From the NCBI GenBank assembly GCA_028687575.1, contig JAQTZW010000003.1:62001-126000 (forward strand): a stretch of DNA of 64,000 nt, given 5' to 3'. Shown in pieces: positions 36,272 through 47,092 of the stretch. Position 1 is the first letter of the stretch, and the number at the start of each line of letters is the position of its first letter. Below the pieces are notes generated by a model. That model made no database searches and had not been told where the DNA came from. It was given only the letters and a program-made list of their open reading frames with translations. Position numbers and translations under genes: made by a program. The stretch is from Gallionella sp. Lineage in GTDB: Bacteria; Pseudomonadota; Gammaproteobacteria; Burkholderiales; Gallionellaceae.

Positions 36272-36463
36272 ATGAAAGCAAGTGAACTTAAGGCTAAGTC
36301 CTTGTCGGAATTGAAGCAAGAATTGCTCTCTTTGACCAAGGCCCAATTCGGTCTGCGCATGCAAGTTGCAACTCAGCAAATGAGCAAAACTAGTGAATTG
36401 CGCAAAGTGCGTCGCGATATCGCGCGCATCAAGACAGTTATGACACAGAAGGAAGCGATGTGA
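36272..36463 (+). CDS. rpmC: 50S ribosomal protein L29
   Basis: The 63-residue, two-helix L29 starts at ATG 36272 ([19 protein letters not shown]), one base after the rplP stop, rather than at the in-frame GTG 36263. It lies beside L23 at the tunnel exit. Confidence 0.95.
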   Translation: MKASELKAKSLSELKQELLSLTKAQFGLRMQVATQQMSKTSELRKVRRDIARIKTVMTQKEAM

Positions 36464-36708
36464 TGAGCGAGTCAAAACTCAAGCGTACCCTGACTGGTAC
36501 AGTAGTAAGCGACAAGATGGACAAAACAGTTGTCGTTCTGGTCGAGCGCAAAGTCAAACATCCTTTACTGGGTAAGATTGTCCGTGTCTCGAAGAAATAT
36601 CACGCTCATGATGAAGAAAATCAATGTCATACAGGTGATGTGGTAACAATCGAAGAGTGCCGTCCTATTGCCAAGACAAAATCCTGGCGTGTGGCGAAAG
36701 CCGCCTGA
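36463..36708 (+). CDS. rpsQ: 30S ribosomal protein S17
   Basis: The 81-residue S17 ([39 protein letters not shown]) is a primary 16S rRNA binder. The ATG at 36463 shares a base with the rpmC TGA (TGATG); a GTG just before it is the only alternative. It ends the S10 operon. Confidence 0.96.
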   Translation: MSESKLKRTLTGTVVSDKMDKTVVVLVERKVKHPLLGKIVRVSKKYHAHDEENQCHTGDVVTIEECRPIAKTKSWRVAKAA

Positions 36709-36739
36709 TTCAATATCCGGTGAGTTTCAAAAAATAAGC

Positions 36740-36767
36740 TTGCAAATTATTCAAATTTGCATATAAT
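36740..36767 (+). promoter_or_regulatory. spc operon promoter
   Basis: TTGCAA (36740-36745), a 16-base spacer and a perfect TATAAT (36762-36767) lie between rpsQ and rplN. An inverted repeat GCAAAT/ATTTGC overlaps the -35 box and spacer and could be an operator, though no regulator is known. Confidence 0.7.
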
Positions 36768-36783
36768 GCGCGGCTCAATTCAT

Positions 36784-36839
36784 CGCCGCTTGCGGCGACC
36801 TTAACCCAAACGGGTTCCAAAACTGGCCGCTGCAAGCGG
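36784..36839 (+). promoter_or_regulatory. spc operon leader with alternative hairpins
   Basis: CCGCTTGC (36786-36793) can pair with GCAAGCGG (36832-36839), enclosing an AACCC/GGGTT hairpin (36803-36816), or it can take part in a local CGCCG/CGGCG hairpin at 36784-36797. The two folds exclude each other. The region lies between the promoter and rplN. Confidence 0.5.
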
Positions 36840-36859
36840 AAAAAGTTGGAGATTAAATA

Positions 36860-37228
36860 ATGATACAAATGCAGTCAGTTTTAGATGTGGCTGACAATAC
36901 TGGTGCGCGTTCTGTAATGTGCATTAAAGTGTTGGGTGGTTCGAAGCGCCGTTATGCATCCGTTGGTGATGTCATCAAGGTGAGCATCAGAGATGCGGCA
37001 CCGCGCGGTCGTGTAAAGAAGGGCGAAGTCTACAATGCTGTCGTCGTGCGTACGGCTAAGGGTGTGCGTCGTTCGGATGGCTCGTTGGTTAAGTTCGATG
37101 GTAATGCAGCTGTATTGTTGAATAACAAGCATGAGCCTATTGGTACTCGTATTTTCGGGCCAGTTACGCGTGAGTTGCGTACCGAAAAGTTCATGAAGAT
37201 CGTTTCGCTTGCGCCTGAAGTGCTTTAA
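36860..37228 (+). CDS. rplN: 50S ribosomal protein L14
   Basis: The 122-residue L14 ([40 protein letters not shown]) lies at the subunit interface and is the docking site of RsfS. It is first in the spc operon, with TTGGAG 8-13 bases upstream of the ATG. Confidence 0.98.
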   Translation: MIQMQSVLDVADNTGARSVMCIKVLGGSKRRYASVGDVIKVSIRDAAPRGRVKKGEVYNAVVVRTAKGVRRSDGSLVKFDGNAAVLLNNKHEPIGTRIFGPVTRELRTEKFMKIVSLAPEVL

Positions 37229-37256
37229 GTGAATCTGGGTTGTATCGAGGAAAATC

Positions 37257-37571
37257 ATGCAAAAGATTAGAAAAAACGATGACGTCATTGTGATCGCCGG
37301 AAAAGATAAGGGTAATCGCGGTAACGTATTGCGCGTAATGGGTGACTACCTGCTGGTTGGCGGTATCAATAAAGTCAAGAAGCATCAGAAGCCTAATCCT
37401 GTTCAGGGTGTGGCTGGCGGTATTGTTGAGAAGGAATTGCCGATACACATTTCTAATGTAGCTGTCTTCAACGCTGCTGCGAACAAGGGTGATCGAGTAG
37501 GATTTAAAACACTGGAGGATGGGCGCAAGGTTCGTGTGTTCAAATCCAATGGCGAAGTTGTAGACGCTTAA
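37257..37571 (+). CDS. rplX: 50S ribosomal protein L24
   Basis: The 104-residue L24 carries the KOW motif ([20 protein letters not shown]) and the [20 protein letters not shown] segment. It starts assembly of the 50S subunit. In enterics S8 binds the L24-L5 junction RNA; the 12-base junction here was not folded. Confidence 0.97.
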   Translation: MQKIRKNDDVIVIAGKDKGNRGNVLRVMGDYLLVGGINKVKKHQKPNPVQGVAGGIVEKELPIHISNVAVFNAAANKGDRVGFKTLEDGRKVRVFKSNGEVVDA

Positions 37572-37583
37572 GGGGTATAGTGC

Positions 37584-38123
37584 ATGGCTCGTTTGTATGA
37601 TGTATATAAAGATAAGATTGTCGCAGACCTTATCAAGCAGTTTGGCTACAAGTCTGTAATGGAAGTGCCGCGCATCGAAAAAATCACTCTCAATATGGGT
37701 GTGGGTGAGGCGGTTGCGGACAAGAAGGTAATGGAGTTTGCAGTTGGCGATATGCAAAAAATCGCTGGTCAAAAACCTGTCGTTACTCTTTCCAAGAAGT
37801 CTATTGCTGGCTTTAAGATTCGTGAAGGCTATCCGGTCGGCTGTAAAGTTACTTTGCGCAAAGAGCGTATGTACGACTTCCTGGATCGTTTGGTTACGAT
37901 TGCTATCCCGCGTATTCGTGACTTCCGTGGTATTTCTGCAAAATCTTTCGATGGGCGCGGAAATTACAACATGGGCGTTAAAGAGCAAATCATTTTCCCT
38001 GAGATCGAGTACGAAAAGATCGATGCACTGCGTGGTATGAACATCACTATCACGACTTCAGCGAAAACTGATGAAGAAGCTAAGGCTCTGCTGCTCGCGT
38101 TCAAACTCCCATTAAAGAAATGA
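37584..38123 (+). CDS. rplE: 50S ribosomal protein L5
   Basis: The 179-residue L5 binds 5S rRNA and contacts P-site t[43 protein letters not shown] and the C-terminal [15 protein letters not shown] are typical. Confidence 0.98.
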   Translation: MARLYDVYKDKIVADLIKQFGYKSVMEVPRIEKITLNMGVGEAVADKKVMEFAVGDMQKIAGQKPVVTLSKKSIAGFKIREGYPVGCKVTLRKERMYDFLDRLVTIAIPRIRDFRGISAKSFDGRGNYNMGVKEQIIFPEIEYEKIDALRGMNITITTSAKTDEEAKALLLAFKLPLKK

Positions 38124-38133
38124 GGGAATACTA

Positions 38134-38439
38134 ATGGCTAAGATGTCGTTGATTAATCGCGAGGCAAAACGTCGCGAAATGGTTGAGAAGTATGCCGGTA
38201 AGCGTGCTGCGCTTGAGGCAATTATTTCTGATGTTTCTGCAAGCGATGAAGATCGCTATGCTGCACGCATGAAGCTTCAGGCGCTGCCGCGTGATTCAAG
38301 TCCTGTTCGTCTGCGCAATCGTTGTGCATTGACAGGTCGTCCACGTGGTACGTTCCGGAAATTTGGTTTGGGTCGCATCAAGGTTCGTGAATTCGCGATG
38401 CGTGGTGAGATTCCTGGTGTTGTTAAGGCGAGTTGGTAG
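38134..38439 (+). CDS. rpsN: 30S ribosomal protein S14, zinc-independent form
   Basis: The 101-residue protein is the long S14 form without CxxC zinc ligands ([38 protein letters not shown]). It sits in the 30S head near S3 and S10. Confidence 0.97.
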   Translation: MAKMSLINREAKRREMVEKYAGKRAALEAIISDVSASDEDRYAARMKLQALPRDSSPVRLRNRCALTGRPRGTFRKFGLGRIKVREFAMRGEIPGVVKASW

Positions 38440-38450
38440 GAGAATAAATT

Positions 38451-38849
38451 ATGAGTATGAGTGATCCAATCTCCGATATGCTGACGCGTATTCGCAATGC
38501 GCAGATGGCTCAAAAGGCAACTGTTGCCATGCCATCTTCAAAGCTGAAAGCTGCAATTGCTCAAGTATTGAAAGACGAGGGCTATGTTGACGGCTTCAAG
38601 ATTGAGCAGGGCCTAGGTGGTAAAGCTACTCTTGAAATCGGTCTGAAGTACTATGCCGGAAGTCCCGTTATTGAGAATATCCAGCGCGTCAGTCGCCCAG
38701 GTTTGCGTATTTACCGCGGCAACAATGATATTCCTAAGGTCATGAATGGTCTGGGTATTGCAATTGTTTCCACTTCCAAAGGTTTGATGACCGATCGTAA
38801 AGCGCGCGCCAATGGCATTGGTGGTGAAGTGCTGTGCGTAGTGGCTTAG
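38451..38849 (+). CDS. rpsH: 30S ribosomal protein S8
   Basis: The 132-residue S8 ([40 protein letters not shown]) is a primary 16S binder and, in enterics, the spc operon repressor. ATG codons at 38451 and 38457 are both possible; GGAG spacing favours the first. Confidence 0.98.
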   Translation: MSMSDPISDMLTRIRNAQMAQKATVAMPSSKLKAAIAQVLKDEGYVDGFKIEQGLGGKATLEIGLKYYAGSPVIENIQRVSRPGLRIYRGNNDIPKVMNGLGIAIVSTSKGLMTDRKARANGIGGEVLCVVA

Positions 38850-38859
38850 TGAGGTAGAA

Positions 38860-39393
38860 ATGTCTAGAGTAGCCAAAAATCCTGTTGCAGTACCTAGTGG
38901 TGTGGAAGTCGTCATCGCAGAAAATGTGATTTCTGTTAAAGGCCCTACTGGCGCTATGAGTCAGAATTTGTCTTCTGATATCAAGGTTGTTCGTGAAGGT
39001 GATTTCCTGTTGTGTTCTGCGACTAACAATTCGAAGCAATCTAATGCGATGTCTGGAACCATACGTGCTCTGTTAGCCAATATGGTTAAGGGCGTAAGCG
39101 TTGGTTTTGAGCGCAAGATGAATTTGGTGGGTGTGGGTTATCGTGCGCAAGCTGCAGGTGACACATTGAACTTAACTTTGGGTTTCTCTCACCCTGTTTC
39201 CTATGTAATGCCTGCTGGCGTTCAAGTTACGACTCCAACTCAAACTGAGATCGTCCTGAAGGGCGCTGACAAGCAGCGGATTGGTCAAGTTGCTGCTGAG
39301 ATTCGTGCTTACCGTGCCCCTGAGCCTTACAAGGGTAAGGGTGTTCGCTACAGCGACGAAGTGGTGATTCTGAAAGAAACCAAGAAGAAATAA
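38860..39393 (+). CDS. rplF: 50S ribosomal protein L6
   Basis: The 177-residue L6 has two repeated domains ([20 protein letters not shown]; then [20 protein letters not shown]) and the C-terminal [19 protein letters not shown]. It is located near the sarcin-ricin loop. Confidence 0.98.
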   Translation: MSRVAKNPVAVPSGVEVVIAENVISVKGPTGAMSQNLSSDIKVVREGDFLLCSATNNSKQSNAMSGTIRALLANMVKGVSVGFERKMNLVGVGYRAQAAGDTLNLTLGFSHPVSYVMPAGVQVTTPTQTEIVLKGADKQRIGQVAAEIRAYRAPEPYKGKGVRYSDEVVILKETKKK

Positions 39394-39404
39394 TCGAGGC
39401 ATAT

Positions 39405-39761
39405 ATGTTGAATAAAAAAGCATCTCGTCAGCGCAGAGCCCGCAAAACCCGTGCTCGCATTGCTGAACAAAGAATCGTACGTTTGGCTATCAACCGTACC
39501 AACCTTCATATTTATGCTCAGGTGATTTCTGCTTGTGGCGGCAAGATTCTTGCAAGTGCTTCCAGTGCTGAAGCCGAAGTTCGTAAAGAACTGGCGAGTG
39601 GCAGCAATGTGGCTGCAGCAGCCGTAATAGGTAAGCGTATTGCTGAAAAGGCTAAGGCTGCTGGCATCACTCAGGTTGCATTCGATCGTTCCGGTAACCG
39701 TTATCATGGTCGTGTTAAGGCGCTTGCAGAAGCGGCGCGCGAGCATGGTTTGCAGTTCTAA
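39405..39761 (+). CDS. rplR: 50S ribosomal protein L18
   Basis: The 118-residue L18 has the basic N-terminus ([20 protein letters not shown]) and the 5S-binding core ending [20 protein letters not shown]. It helps bring 5S rRNA into the 50S subunit. Confidence 0.98.
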   Translation: MLNKKASRQRRARKTRARIAEQRIVRLAINRTNLHIYAQVISACGGKILASASSAEAEVRKELASGSNVAAAAVIGKRIAEKAKAAGITQVAFDRSGNRYHGRVKALAEAAREHGLQF

Positions 39762-39774
39762 TTGGAGTTGAGTA

Positions 39775-40293
39775 ATGACTAAGGCACAAGGAAAAACACA
39801 GCAACAGGCGCGTGACGATGGCATGATTGAGAAGATGATCTCGGTCAACCGCGTGACTAAAGTTGTCAAGGGCGGCCGTATCATGGGCTTTGCTGCGCTG
39901 ACAGTGGTCGGTGATGGCGATGGTCGTGTTGCAATGGGTAAGGGTAAGTCCAAGGAGGTGCCAGTTGCCGTTCAAAAGGCAATGGAAGGTGCTCGTCGTG
40001 ATTTGCACAAGGTTAATCTGAAGGATGGCACATTGCATCATGCAGTTGTTGGCGTTCACGGTGCAGCCAAGGTGGTTATGCGTCCAGCTCCAGAAGGTAC
40101 TGGAATTATCGCTGGTGGCGCTATGCGCGCTGTTTTCGAAGCAGTTGGTGTGCGTGATGTTTCTGCAAAATGTTTGGGTTCAAGCAATCCTTACAATGTA
40201 GTACGCGCAACAATCAACGGCCTCAAGGCGCTGAGCTCTCCGTATGAGATCGCTGCAAAGCGTGGCAAAACTGTTGAAGAAATTCAGGGATAA
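39775..40293 (+). CDS. rpsE: 30S ribosomal protein S5
   Basis: The 172-residue S5 has the double-stranded-RNA-binding fold ([20 protein letters not shown]) and the region of spectinomycin-related changes between residues 20 and 35, which looks wild type. It acts in decoding accuracy and mRNA entry. Confidence 0.98.
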   Translation: MTKAQGKTQQQARDDGMIEKMISVNRVTKVVKGGRIMGFAALTVVGDGDGRVAMGKGKSKEVPVAVQKAMEGARRDLHKVNLKDGTLHHAVVGVHGAAKVVMRPAPEGTGIIAGGAMRAVFEAVGVRDVSAKCLGSSNPYNVVRATINGLKALSSPYEIAAKRGKTVEEIQG

Positions 40294-40297
40294 GACC

Positions 40298-40483
40298 ATG
40301 ACACAGTACAAAACAATCAAAGTGACGCAGGTCAAAAGTGCAATCGGTACTAAGCAATCTCATCGCGCAACATTGCGTGGCTTGGGTTTGCGTCGAATCA
40401 ATCACACAGTAGAACTTGAAGATACGCCTTGTGTACGCGGCATGATCAACAAGGTTTTCTATCTGGTTAAGTGCGAGGCTTAA
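40298..40483 (+). CDS. rpmD: 50S ribosomal protein L30
   Basis: The 61-residue L30 starts at ATG 40298 ([20 protein letters not shown]) and contains [19 protein letters not shown]. The frame is open upstream, but that part overlaps rpsE and is not coding. Confidence 0.95.
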   Translation: MTQYKTIKVTQVKSAIGTKQSHRATLRGLGLRRINHTVELEDTPCVRGMINKVFYLVKCEA

Positions 40484-40485
40484 TA

Positions 40486-40920
40486 ATGCAACTCAATACT
40501 ATTCAATCTGCTCCAGGCGCCAAGCACGCTAAGCGTCGCGTTGGTCGCGGTATCGGTTCCGGTCTGGGCAAAACTTGCGGTCGTGGTCATAAAGGTCAAA
40601 AATCTCGCGCTGGTGGTTTTCATAAGGTTGGCTTCGAGGGCGGTCAAATGCCTTTGCAGAGACGTCTGCCTAAGCGTGGTTTTGTGTCGTTGACTGCTAA
40701 CGACACTGCTGAAGTACGTTTGTCTGATCTGCAGAATATTCCAGTTGATAGCATTGACTTGCTGGCGTTGAAGCAAGCTGGCGTGGTTCGTGCTGGCGCG
40801 CTGTCTGCAAAAGTTTTCCTGTGCGGTGAGATTTCACGCGCGGTCAAACTGAATGGTCTGGCTGTTACTAAAGGTGCGCGTGCTGCTATTGAAGCGGCTG
40901 GCGGCAGCATCTCAGAGTAA
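40486..40920 (+). CDS. rplO: 50S ribosomal protein L15
   Basis: The 144-residue L15 has the Gly/Arg-rich extension ([40 protein letters not shown]) and a globular C-terminal domain. The ATG at 40486 lies two bases after the rpmD stop. Confidence 0.97.
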   Translation: MQLNTIQSAPGAKHAKRRVGRGIGSGLGKTCGRGHKGQKSRAGGFHKVGFEGGQMPLQRRLPKRGFVSLTANDTAEVRLSDLQNIPVDSIDLLALKQAGVVRAGALSAKVFLCGEISRAVKLNGLAVTKGARAAIEAAGGSISE

Positions 40921-40930
40921 GAAGATTTCC

Positions 40931-42247
40931 GTGACTACAGCTGCAAAAAAATTACCACAATCTAAGTACGGTGACTTAAGTTCGCGTCTGTGGTTCCTGC
41001 TGGGGGCATTGGTTGTGTATCGTATCGGTGCGCATATCCCTGTTCCTGGCATTGATCCGCAGGTTTTGGCTGATCTGTTTAAAACCCAAAACAAGGGTAT
41101 TCTGGGAATGTTTAATATGTTCTCAGGTGGGGCGCTGTCGCGTTTCACGCTCTTCGCTTTGGGAATCATGCCATATATATCGGCCTCGATCATCATGCAG
41201 TTGGCTGCTATTGCAGTCCCACAGCTTGAGCAATTGAAGAAAGAGGGTGAGGCGGGGCGTCGTAAGATTACTCAGTACACTCGTTACGGCACACTTGGCT
41301 TGGCGATTTTTCAGTCTTTCGGTATTTCGATTGCATTGCAAGCTCAACCGGGTCTGGTTTTGACTCCAGGTGTGATGTTCCAGGTGACCACAATGATTAC
41401 CTTGGTTACCGGCACTATGTTCTTGATGTGGTTGGGTGAGCAGATTACAGAGCGTGGCCTCGGTAATGGAATTTCGCTGATTATTTTTGCCGGTATTGCT
41501 GCGGGATTGCCGCACGCAATCGGCAGTACGCTTGAATTAGTTCGTACTGGAGCCTTTTCAATTCCGCTGGTGCTATTCCTGTTCTTCGGAGCAATTGGTG
41601 TCACTGCTTTGGTAGTATTCGTCGAGCGTGGTCAACGTAAGATTTTGGTTAATTACGCCAAGCGTCAAGTTGGTAACAAGGTATATGGTGGTCAAAGTTC
41701 CCATCTACCTTTGAAGCTGAATATGTCTGGTGTGATTCCCCCGATCTTCGCTTCAAGCATCATATTGTTTCCTGCCACAATTGCTGGTTGGTTTGGCAAT
41801 ACCGAAGGAATGAGTTGGCTTAAGGATTTTAGCCAGATGCTTTCCCCAGGTCAGCCTATATATGTGATGGCTTATGCTGCTGCAATTTTGTTCTTCTGCT
41901 TCTTCTATACGGCTTTGGTATTCAGCCCTAAAGAGACTGCTGAAAACTTGAAAAAGAGTGGAGCATTCTTGCCAGGAATTCGCCCGGGTGATCAGACTGC
42001 CAAATATATCGAAAAGATTATGCTTCGTCTGACTTTGGTTGGTGCGGTATATATCACTTTGGTCTGCTTGCTGCCCGAGTTTCTTGTGGTGAAATGGAAT
42101 GTGCCTTTCTATTTTGGCGGTACTTCGTTGTTGATTCTTGTTGTCGTGACGATGGACTTTATGGCCCAAGTGCAGTCGTATCTGATGTCCAATCAGTACG
42201 AAAGCTTGCTGAAGAAGGCTAATTTTAAAGGTGGGTTGTCACGCTAA
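40931..42247 (+). CDS. secY: Protein translocase subunit SecY
   Basis: The 438-residue protein has ten hydrophobic segments forming the Sec channel. The plug and TM2 region ([20 protein letters not shown], then [13 protein letters not shown]), the cytosolic loop ([20 protein letters not shown]) and [20 protein letters not shown] are typical. The start is the GTG at 40931, in frame with upstream sequence that belongs to rplO; the ribosome-binding site is weak. Its TAA overlaps the infA ATG. Confidence 0.97.
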   Translation: MTTAAKKLPQSKYGDLSSRLWFLLGALVVYRIGAHIPVPGIDPQVLADLFKTQNKGILGMFNMFSGGALSRFTLFALGIMPYISASIIMQLAAIAVPQLEQLKKEGEAGRRKITQYTRYGTLGLAIFQSFGISIALQAQPGLVLTPGVMFQVTTMITLVTGTMFLMWLGEQITERGLGNGISLIIFAGIAAGLPHAIGSTLELVRTGAFSIPLVLFLFFGAIGVTALVVFVERGQRKILVNYAKRQVGNKVYGGQSSHLPLKLNMSGVIPPIFASSIILFPATIAGWFGNTEGMSWLKDFSQMLSPGQPIYVMAYAAAILFFCFFYTALVFSPKETAENLKKSGAFLPGIRPGDQTAKYIEKIMLRLTLVGAVYITLVCLLPEFLVVKWNVPFYFGGTSLLILVVVTMDFMAQVQSYLMSNQYESLLKKANFKGGLSR

Positions 42248-42465
42248 TGGCAAAAGAAGATGCGATTCAGATGCAGGGTGAGATCCTTGAATCATTACCC
42301 AATGCGACTTTCAGGGTGAAGCTGGAAAATGGTCACGAAGTACTAGGTCATATTTCAGGAAAGATGCGTATGCATTACATCAGGATACTACCGGGTGACA
42401 AAGTGACGGTTGATCTGACACCTTATGATTTAACCCGGGCACGTATTGTGTTCCGCGCAAAATAG
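42247..42465 (+). CDS. infA: Translation initiation factor IF-1
   Basis: The 72-residue OB-fold protein ([40 protein letters not shown]) binds the ribosomal A site during initiation. It is coupled to secY by a TAATG overlap, a placement common in betaproteobacteria. Confidence 0.97.
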   Translation: MAKEDAIQMQGEILESLPNATFRVKLENGHEVLGHISGKMRMHYIRILPGDKVTVDLTPYDLTRARIVFRAK

Positions 42466-42486
42466 TTAACGAGTTAGGAGATACAA

Positions 42487-42600
42487 ATGAGAGTACAGGC
42501 ATCAGTAAAGAAGATCTGCCGTAATTGCAGAATCGTTATTCGTAAACGTGTTGTTCGTGTGATATGCAGCGAACCACGTCATAAGCAACGTCAAGGTTAA
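42487..42600 (+). CDS. rpmJ: 50S ribosomal protein L36
   Basis: A 37-codon gene begins [14 protein letters not shown] and ends EPRHKQRQG. The zinc ligands are Cys11, Cys14, Cys27 and His32, so this is the zinc-containing C+ form. It lies between infA and rpsM, its usual place, with TTAGGAG 5-10 bases upstream of the ATG. Confidence 0.97.
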   Translation: MRVQASVKKICRNCRIVIRKRVVRVICSEPRHKQRQG

Positions 42601-42638
42601 TTGTTAAACCTGGTAGTTGGTGATATAATTTTTTTTTT
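42601..42638 (+). promoter_or_regulatory. Alpha operon promoter with T10 start tract
   Basis: TTGTTA (42601-42606), a 17-base spacer and a perfect TATAAT (42624-42629) precede rpsM. Ten T in a row (42629-42638) begin at the last base of the -10 box and cover the expected start site (about 42635-42637), which could allow RNA polymerase slippage. Confidence 0.65.
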
Positions 42639-42655
42639 AATGATAGGATAGCTGC

Positions 42656-43021
42656 ATGGCACGTATTGCAGGGGTAAATATCCCAAACCATCAACATACT
42701 GTTATTGCATTGACTGCAATCTACGGTATCGGTCGTGTTCGTTCGCAAGGTATTTGCGCATCTGCTGGGATCAATCCTAGCGCCAAGATGAAGGATCTCA
42801 CAGACGCAGAAGTAGAAAAGCTGCGTGAAGAAGTCGCCAAATTCACTGTCGAAGGTGATCTGCGTCGTGAAACGACAATGAACATCAAGCGACTGATGGA
42901 TCTGGGCTGCTATCGTGGTTTGCGTCATCGTCGCGGCCTTCCTTGCCGTGGTCAGCGTACACGTACCAATGCTCGTACTCGCAAGGGTCCGCGCAAGGCT
43001 ATTGCCGGCGCAAAGAAGTAA
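42656..43021 (+). CDS. rpsM: 30S ribosomal protein S13
   Basis: The 121-residue S13 ([40 protein letters not shown]) bridges to the 50S subunit and contacts P-site tRNA through its basic tail. It is first in the alpha operon. Confidence 0.98.
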   Translation: MARIAGVNIPNHQHTVIALTAIYGIGRVRSQGICASAGINPSAKMKDLTDAEVEKLREEVAKFTVEGDLRRETTMNIKRLMDLGCYRGLRHRRGLPCRGQRTRTNARTRKGPRKAIAGAKK

Positions 43022-43049
43022 GTTAGCTTAAACGCGAGAGGATTTTATT

Positions 43050-43439
<390 letters not shown>

Positions 43440-43456
43440 TTTATTGGGAGTAGATC

Positions 43457-44086
43457 TTGGCTAGAAATCTTGATGCAAAATGCCGCAAGTGCCGCCGTGA
43501 AGGCGAAAAGTTGTTTTTAAAAGGCGAGAAGTGCTTTACTGACAAATGTGCAGTTGAGCGTCGTGCCTATCCGCCCGGTCAGCATGGTCAGCGCCGTAAT
43601 ACTCGCTTGTCTGAATATGGTGGTCAGTTGCGAGAAAAGCAGAAAGTTCGTCGTATTTACGGCGTACTTGAGCGTCAATTCCGTCTGACATACAAGAAAG
43701 CTGCGACATCACGCGGCATCACGGGCGAAACATTGTTGCAGTTGCTGGAGTCTCGTTTGGATAACGTGAGCTACCGTATGGGTTTTGGTGCTTCCCGCGC
43801 CGAGGCGCGTCAGGTCGTACGTCACAATAGTCTGTTGGTAAACGGCAAGCGTGTGAATATTCCTTCTTATGTGGTTCGTCCAGGCGATGTGGTTGAAGTC
43901 GCAGATAAGAGCAAAGCTCAATTGCGCATCAAGGCTGCAATCGCCGCTGCTGAGCAACGTGGTTTCCCTGAGTGGATCGAAATGAACACCAAGGAATTCA
44001 AGGGCGTTTACAAAGCCAACCCTCAACGTGCTGAACTGCCTGCAACCATCAACGAACATCTCGTGGTTGAGTTGTATTCCAAGTAA
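43457..44086 (+). CDS. rpsD: 30S ribosomal protein S4
   Basis: The 209-residue S4 starts at a TTG (43457) seven bases after GGGAG. It has N-terminal basic and Cys residues ([20 protein letters not shown]), the S4 RNA-binding domain ([20 protein letters not shown]) and the C-terminal YSK. S4 starts 30S assembly and in enterics represses the alpha operon. Confidence 0.97.
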   Translation: MARNLDAKCRKCRREGEKLFLKGEKCFTDKCAVERRAYPPGQHGQRRNTRLSEYGGQLREKQKVRRIYGVLERQFRLTYKKAATSRGITGETLLQLLESRLDNVSYRMGFGASRAEARQVVRHNSLLVNGKRVNIPSYVVRPGDVVEVADKSKAQLRIKAAIAAAEQRGFPEWIEMNTKEFKGVYKANPQRAELPATINEHLVVELYSK

Positions 44087-44103
44087 TCCACGCGGGGTAG
44101 CTT

Positions 44104-45072
44104 ATGTATAACAATGAATTTTTGAAGCCACGCATTATTGACGTGCAAAAGATTTCCGACACCCAGGCAAAAGTGGTGATGGAGCCTTTTGAGCGCGGCT
44201 TTGGCCATACATTGGGCAATGCTTTGCGTCGTATCTTGCTATCTTCGATGGCAGGCGCTGCGCCGACTGAAGTCATGATGTCTGGTGTGTTGCATGAATA
44301 CGCAACAATTGACGGGGTTCAGGAAGATGTTGTTGACATTTTGTTGAATCTGAAAGGCGTTGTGCTGCGATTGCATGGTGTCAAAGAAGTCGTATTGTCG
44401 CTGAAGAAGAGCGGTGCTTGTGTTGTTACTGCTGCTGACATTAGCAGCAATGCCGAAGTTGAAGTGCTGAATCCGGATCACGTGATTGCTCATCTGACCG
44501 AAGGCGGTAAGCTGGATATGCAAATCAAGGTCGAACAAGGCCGTGGTTATGTTTCTTCTATTTCGCGTCAGTTGCCTAACGACACTCGTGCAGTTGGTCA
44601 TATCGCGCTGGATGCTTCTTTCAGCCCAGTTACACGTGTCAGCTATGCTGTCGAAAGTGCTCGTGTTGAACAGCGTACCGATTTGGACAAGCTGATCATG
44701 AACATCGAGACTAACGGTGCAATTGATCCTGAACAAGCTATCCGTAATGCGGCTCGCATTCTGGTTGATCAGTTCTCCGTGTTTGCTGCACTGGAAGGTG
44801 CTGAGCCTGTAGTCGAGAAGGAGCATGTGCCACAGGTTGATCCTATCCTGTTGCGTCCAGTTGATGAGCTTGAGTTGACCCCACGTTCGTCCAACTGCCT
44901 CAAGGCACAAAGCATTCATTACATCGGCGATTTGATTCAGTACAGCGAGAATGATTTGCTGCGCACTCCAAATCTGGGTCGCAAGTCCTTGAATGAAATC
45001 AAACAGGTTCTCGCTGAGCACAATCTGTCGCTGGGCATGAAGCTGGAAAACTGGCCAGTCGCCGCGGCTTAA
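44104..45072 (+). CDS. rpoA: RNA polymerase subunit alpha
   Basis: The 322-residue subunit has the dimerising N-terminal domain ([20 protein letters not shown]) and the DNA- and activator-binding C-terminal domain ([40 protein letters not shown]). It lies in the alpha operon between rpsD and rplQ. Confidence 0.98.
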   Translation: MYNNEFLKPRIIDVQKISDTQAKVVMEPFERGFGHTLGNALRRILLSSMAGAAPTEVMMSGVLHEYATIDGVQEDVVDILLNLKGVVLRLHGVKEVVLSLKKSGACVVTAADISSNAEVEVLNPDHVIAHLTEGGKLDMQIKVEQGRGYVSSISRQLPNDTRAVGHIALDASFSPVTRVSYAVESARVEQRTDLDKLIMNIETNGAIDPEQAIRNAARILVDQFSVFAALEGAEPVVEKEHVPQVDPILLRPVDELELTPRSSNCLKAQSIHYIGDLIQYSENDLLRTPNLGRKSLNEIKQVLAEHNLSLGMKLENWPVAAA

Positions 45073-45136
45073 GCGGCAAGATAAACAAGAAGTCCGCTAT
45101 AAGCAGTGGAATAACAGAAGTTAAGAGAGGCAAATT

Positions 45137-45523
45137 ATGCGTCACCGTTTAGGTTTAAGAAAACTCAATCGCACCAGCAGTCACCGTCTTGCGATGTTCC
45201 GCAACATGACTGTTTCGCTGTTGCGTCATGAAGTCATCAAGACCACTCTGCCTAAGGCCAAGGAATTGCGTCGTGTGGCTGAACCTATCATCACTCTGGC
45301 CAAGAATCCCAGTCTGGCAAATCGTCGTTTAGCTTTTGCTCGTCTGCGTGACCGTGAGATGGTGGTTAAATTGTTCGATGAGTTGGGTCCTCGTTACGCT
45401 GCTCGTAACGGTGGTTATCTGCGGATTCTGAAGTTTGGTTTCCGTCAGGGTGACAACGCGCCAATGGCTCTGATTGAGTTGATGGATCGTCCGGCTGATG
45501 CCGAGGTCGTTGACGCTGAATAA
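45137..45523 (+). CDS. rplQ: 50S ribosomal protein L17
   Basis: The 128-residue L17 ([40 protein letters not shown]) closes the alpha operon. GAGAGG precedes the ATG, and a strong terminator follows 20 bases after the stop. Confidence 0.98.
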   Translation: MRHRLGLRKLNRTSSHRLAMFRNMTVSLLRHEVIKTTLPKAKELRRVAEPIITLAKNPSLANRRLAFARLRDREMVVKLFDELGPRYAARNGGYLRILKFGFRQGDNAPMALIELMDRPADAEVVDAE

Positions 45524-45542
45524 GTGACGCGCAATTAACAAC

Positions 45543-45570
45543 AAAAAAGCCGGACTTGTCCGGCTTTTTT
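45543..45570 (+). terminator. Terminator of the alpha operon
   Basis: AAAAAAGCCGGA (45543-45554) pairs perfectly with TCCGGCTTTTTT (45559-45570) over a CTTG loop, a textbook intrinsic terminator. Confidence 0.92.
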
Positions 45571-45587
45571 GCTATTATCACTCAGCT

Positions 45588-45616
45588 TTGCAGACACGCC
45601 GCTGTGCCATTAAAAT
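45588..45616 (+). promoter_or_regulatory. cysK promoter
   Basis: TTGCAG (45588-45593), a 17-base spacer and TAAAAT (45611-45616) lie 24 bases before the cysK ATG. Confidence 0.65.
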
Positions 45617-45640
45617 GTAATAAGTCCATCCGGGGGGGAT

Positions 45641-46624
45641 ATGTCAAACTGGTTTGAAGAAAATTCACTGTCTATCGGCCGCACACCATTGGTGCGGCTT
45701 AACCGTATCGCCAAAGGACTGCCGGCAGTAATTCTCGCCAAGATTGAGGGGCGCAATCCTGCTTTTTCAGTTAAATGTCGTATCGGGGCCGCCATGATCA
45801 CGGATGCTGGTCGACGTGGTTTGCTTGGGCCAGGCAAGCACCTGATCGAGCCGACCAGTGGCAATACTGGCATTGCCCTCGCGTTTGTCGCTGCCGCTCG
45901 TGGCATTCCTTTGACACTGACGATGCCGGAAACCATGAGCATAGAGCGTCGCAAACTGTTGGTCGCATTCGGCGCAAATCTGGTGTTGACGGAAGGCGCA
46001 AAGGGTATGAACGGTGCAATCAGCAAAGCCGAAGAAATTGCCGCATCTGAGCCCGAAAAATACGTCTTGCTACACCAGTTCAAAAATCCTGCCAATCCCG
46101 CCATCCATGAGAAAACTACGGGTCCAGAAATTTGGAATGATACCGATGGCAAGGTGGACATCTTCGTATCTGGTGTTGGTACTGGTGGTACGATCACCGG
46201 CGTATCACGTTACATCAAGAACACCATGGGCAAGGCCATTACTTCAATTGCGGTCGAGCCATCGGCCAGCCCAGTACTTAGTCAGAGTCGTGCGGGTGAA
46301 CCTATCAAGCCCGGCCCACACAAGATACAGGGCATAGGGGCAGGGTTCGTTCCTGATACGCTGGATATGTCGCTGGTAGATGAGATTGAACAGGTCAGCA
46401 ATGAGGATGCCGTGTTGTATGCGCGTCGCCTTGCACGGGAAGAGGGGATACTCGCCGGTATCTCTTGCGGGGCAGCTGTTGTTGCTGCCGTACGTCAGGC
46501 AAGCAAACCTGAAAATGCAGGAAAGATTATCGTCGTCGTCTTGCCCGACTCAGGCGAGCGCTACTTGAGTTCTGTGCTGTTTGAAGGCATGTTCGATGAG
46601 AAGGGCAATCCGATCAGCGATTGA
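45641..46624 (+). CDS. cysK: Cysteine synthase A (O-acetylserine sulfhydrylase)
   Basis: The 327-residue PLP enzyme makes cysteine from O-acetylserine and sulfide. The Schiff-base Lys45 lies in [15 protein letters not shown], the substrate loop is [10 protein letters not shown], the phosphate-binding loop is [10 protein letters not shown], and the C-terminal [14 protein letters not shown] and [13 protein letters not shown] are present. The [11 protein letters not shown] form is that of CysK rather than CysM, whose motif has SVKDR. It has its own promoter and terminator, so it is probably monocistronic. Confidence 0.93.
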   Translation: MSNWFEENSLSIGRTPLVRLNRIAKGLPAVILAKIEGRNPAFSVKCRIGAAMITDAGRRGLLGPGKHLIEPTSGNTGIALAFVAAARGIPLTLTMPETMSIERRKLLVAFGANLVLTEGAKGMNGAISKAEEIAASEPEKYVLLHQFKNPANPAIHEKTTGPEIWNDTDGKVDIFVSGVGTGGTITGVSRYIKNTMGKAITSIAVEPSASPVLSQSRAGEPIKPGPHKIQGIGAGFVPDTLDMSLVDEIEQVSNEDAVLYARRLAREEGILAGISCGAAVVAAVRQASKPENAGKIIVVVLPDSGERYLSSVLFEGMFDEKGNPISD

Positions 46625-46654
46625 TGGCGGCTATTCCTGCACGACGTAATCCGC

Positions 46655-46678
46655 GCGCCCCATAACAGGGGCGCTTTA
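46655..46678 (+). terminator. Terminator after cysK
   Basis: GCGCCCC (46655-46661) pairs with GGGGCGC (46668-46674) over ATAACA, followed by TTTA. The T-run is short. Confidence 0.6.
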
Positions 46679-46681
46679 GTT

Positions 46682-47092
46682 TCAATAGGCCGTGACTTTG
46701 CGACGTGCGGATTTGACCAAGGCGTGCAGGGTTTTCTGTTCCATGCGTTTCCTTTTCGCATTTCTGCTGGGTCTGGTTGGGACGCGCAGCTTAGGTTCAA
46801 TACTGACACTCAGGATCAATGCGGTGAGGCGCTCAATGGCATCCTTCCGATTCTTGTCCTGAGTGCGAAAACGCTGGGCTTTGAGGGTTATCACGCCGTC
46901 CGAGGTGATGCGCCGGTCATGCAATTTCAGCAATCTGCCCTTATATTCCTCGGGCAATGACGATGCCAAGATGTCGAAACGCAGATGTATGGCGCTGGAT
47001 ACCTTGTTGACATTTTGACCGCCAGCGCCCTGGGCGCGTATCGCGCTCAGTTCAATCTCATTGTCAGGAATGGTGAGCTGAGCGGTAATCAT
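46682..47092 (-). CDS. arfB: Peptidyl-tRNA hydrolase ArfB (YaeJ), ribosome rescue
   Basis: The 136-residue protein has the release-factor catalytic loop with GGQ at residues 24-26 ([20 protein letters not shown]) and a basic C-terminal tail ([23 protein letters not shown]) that enters the empty mRNA channel of stalled ribosomes. It lacks the stop-codon-recognition domains of RF1 and RF2, as expected for ArfB. The start overlaps the uvrA stop (ATGA), so the gene is translated together with the repair protein. Confidence 0.93.
   Translation of the reverse strand: MITAQLTIPDNEIELSAIRAQGAGGQNVNKVSSAIHLRFDILASSLPEEYKGRLLKLHDRRITSDGVITLKAQRFRTQDKNRKDAIERLTALILSVSIEPKLRVPTRPSRNAKRKRMEQKTLHALVKSARRKVTAY

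Noticed and set aside
45641..46624. Annotation as CysM
   Set aside because: The PLP-lysine context [11 protein letters not shown] and the overall similarity fit CysK; CysM has SVKDR.
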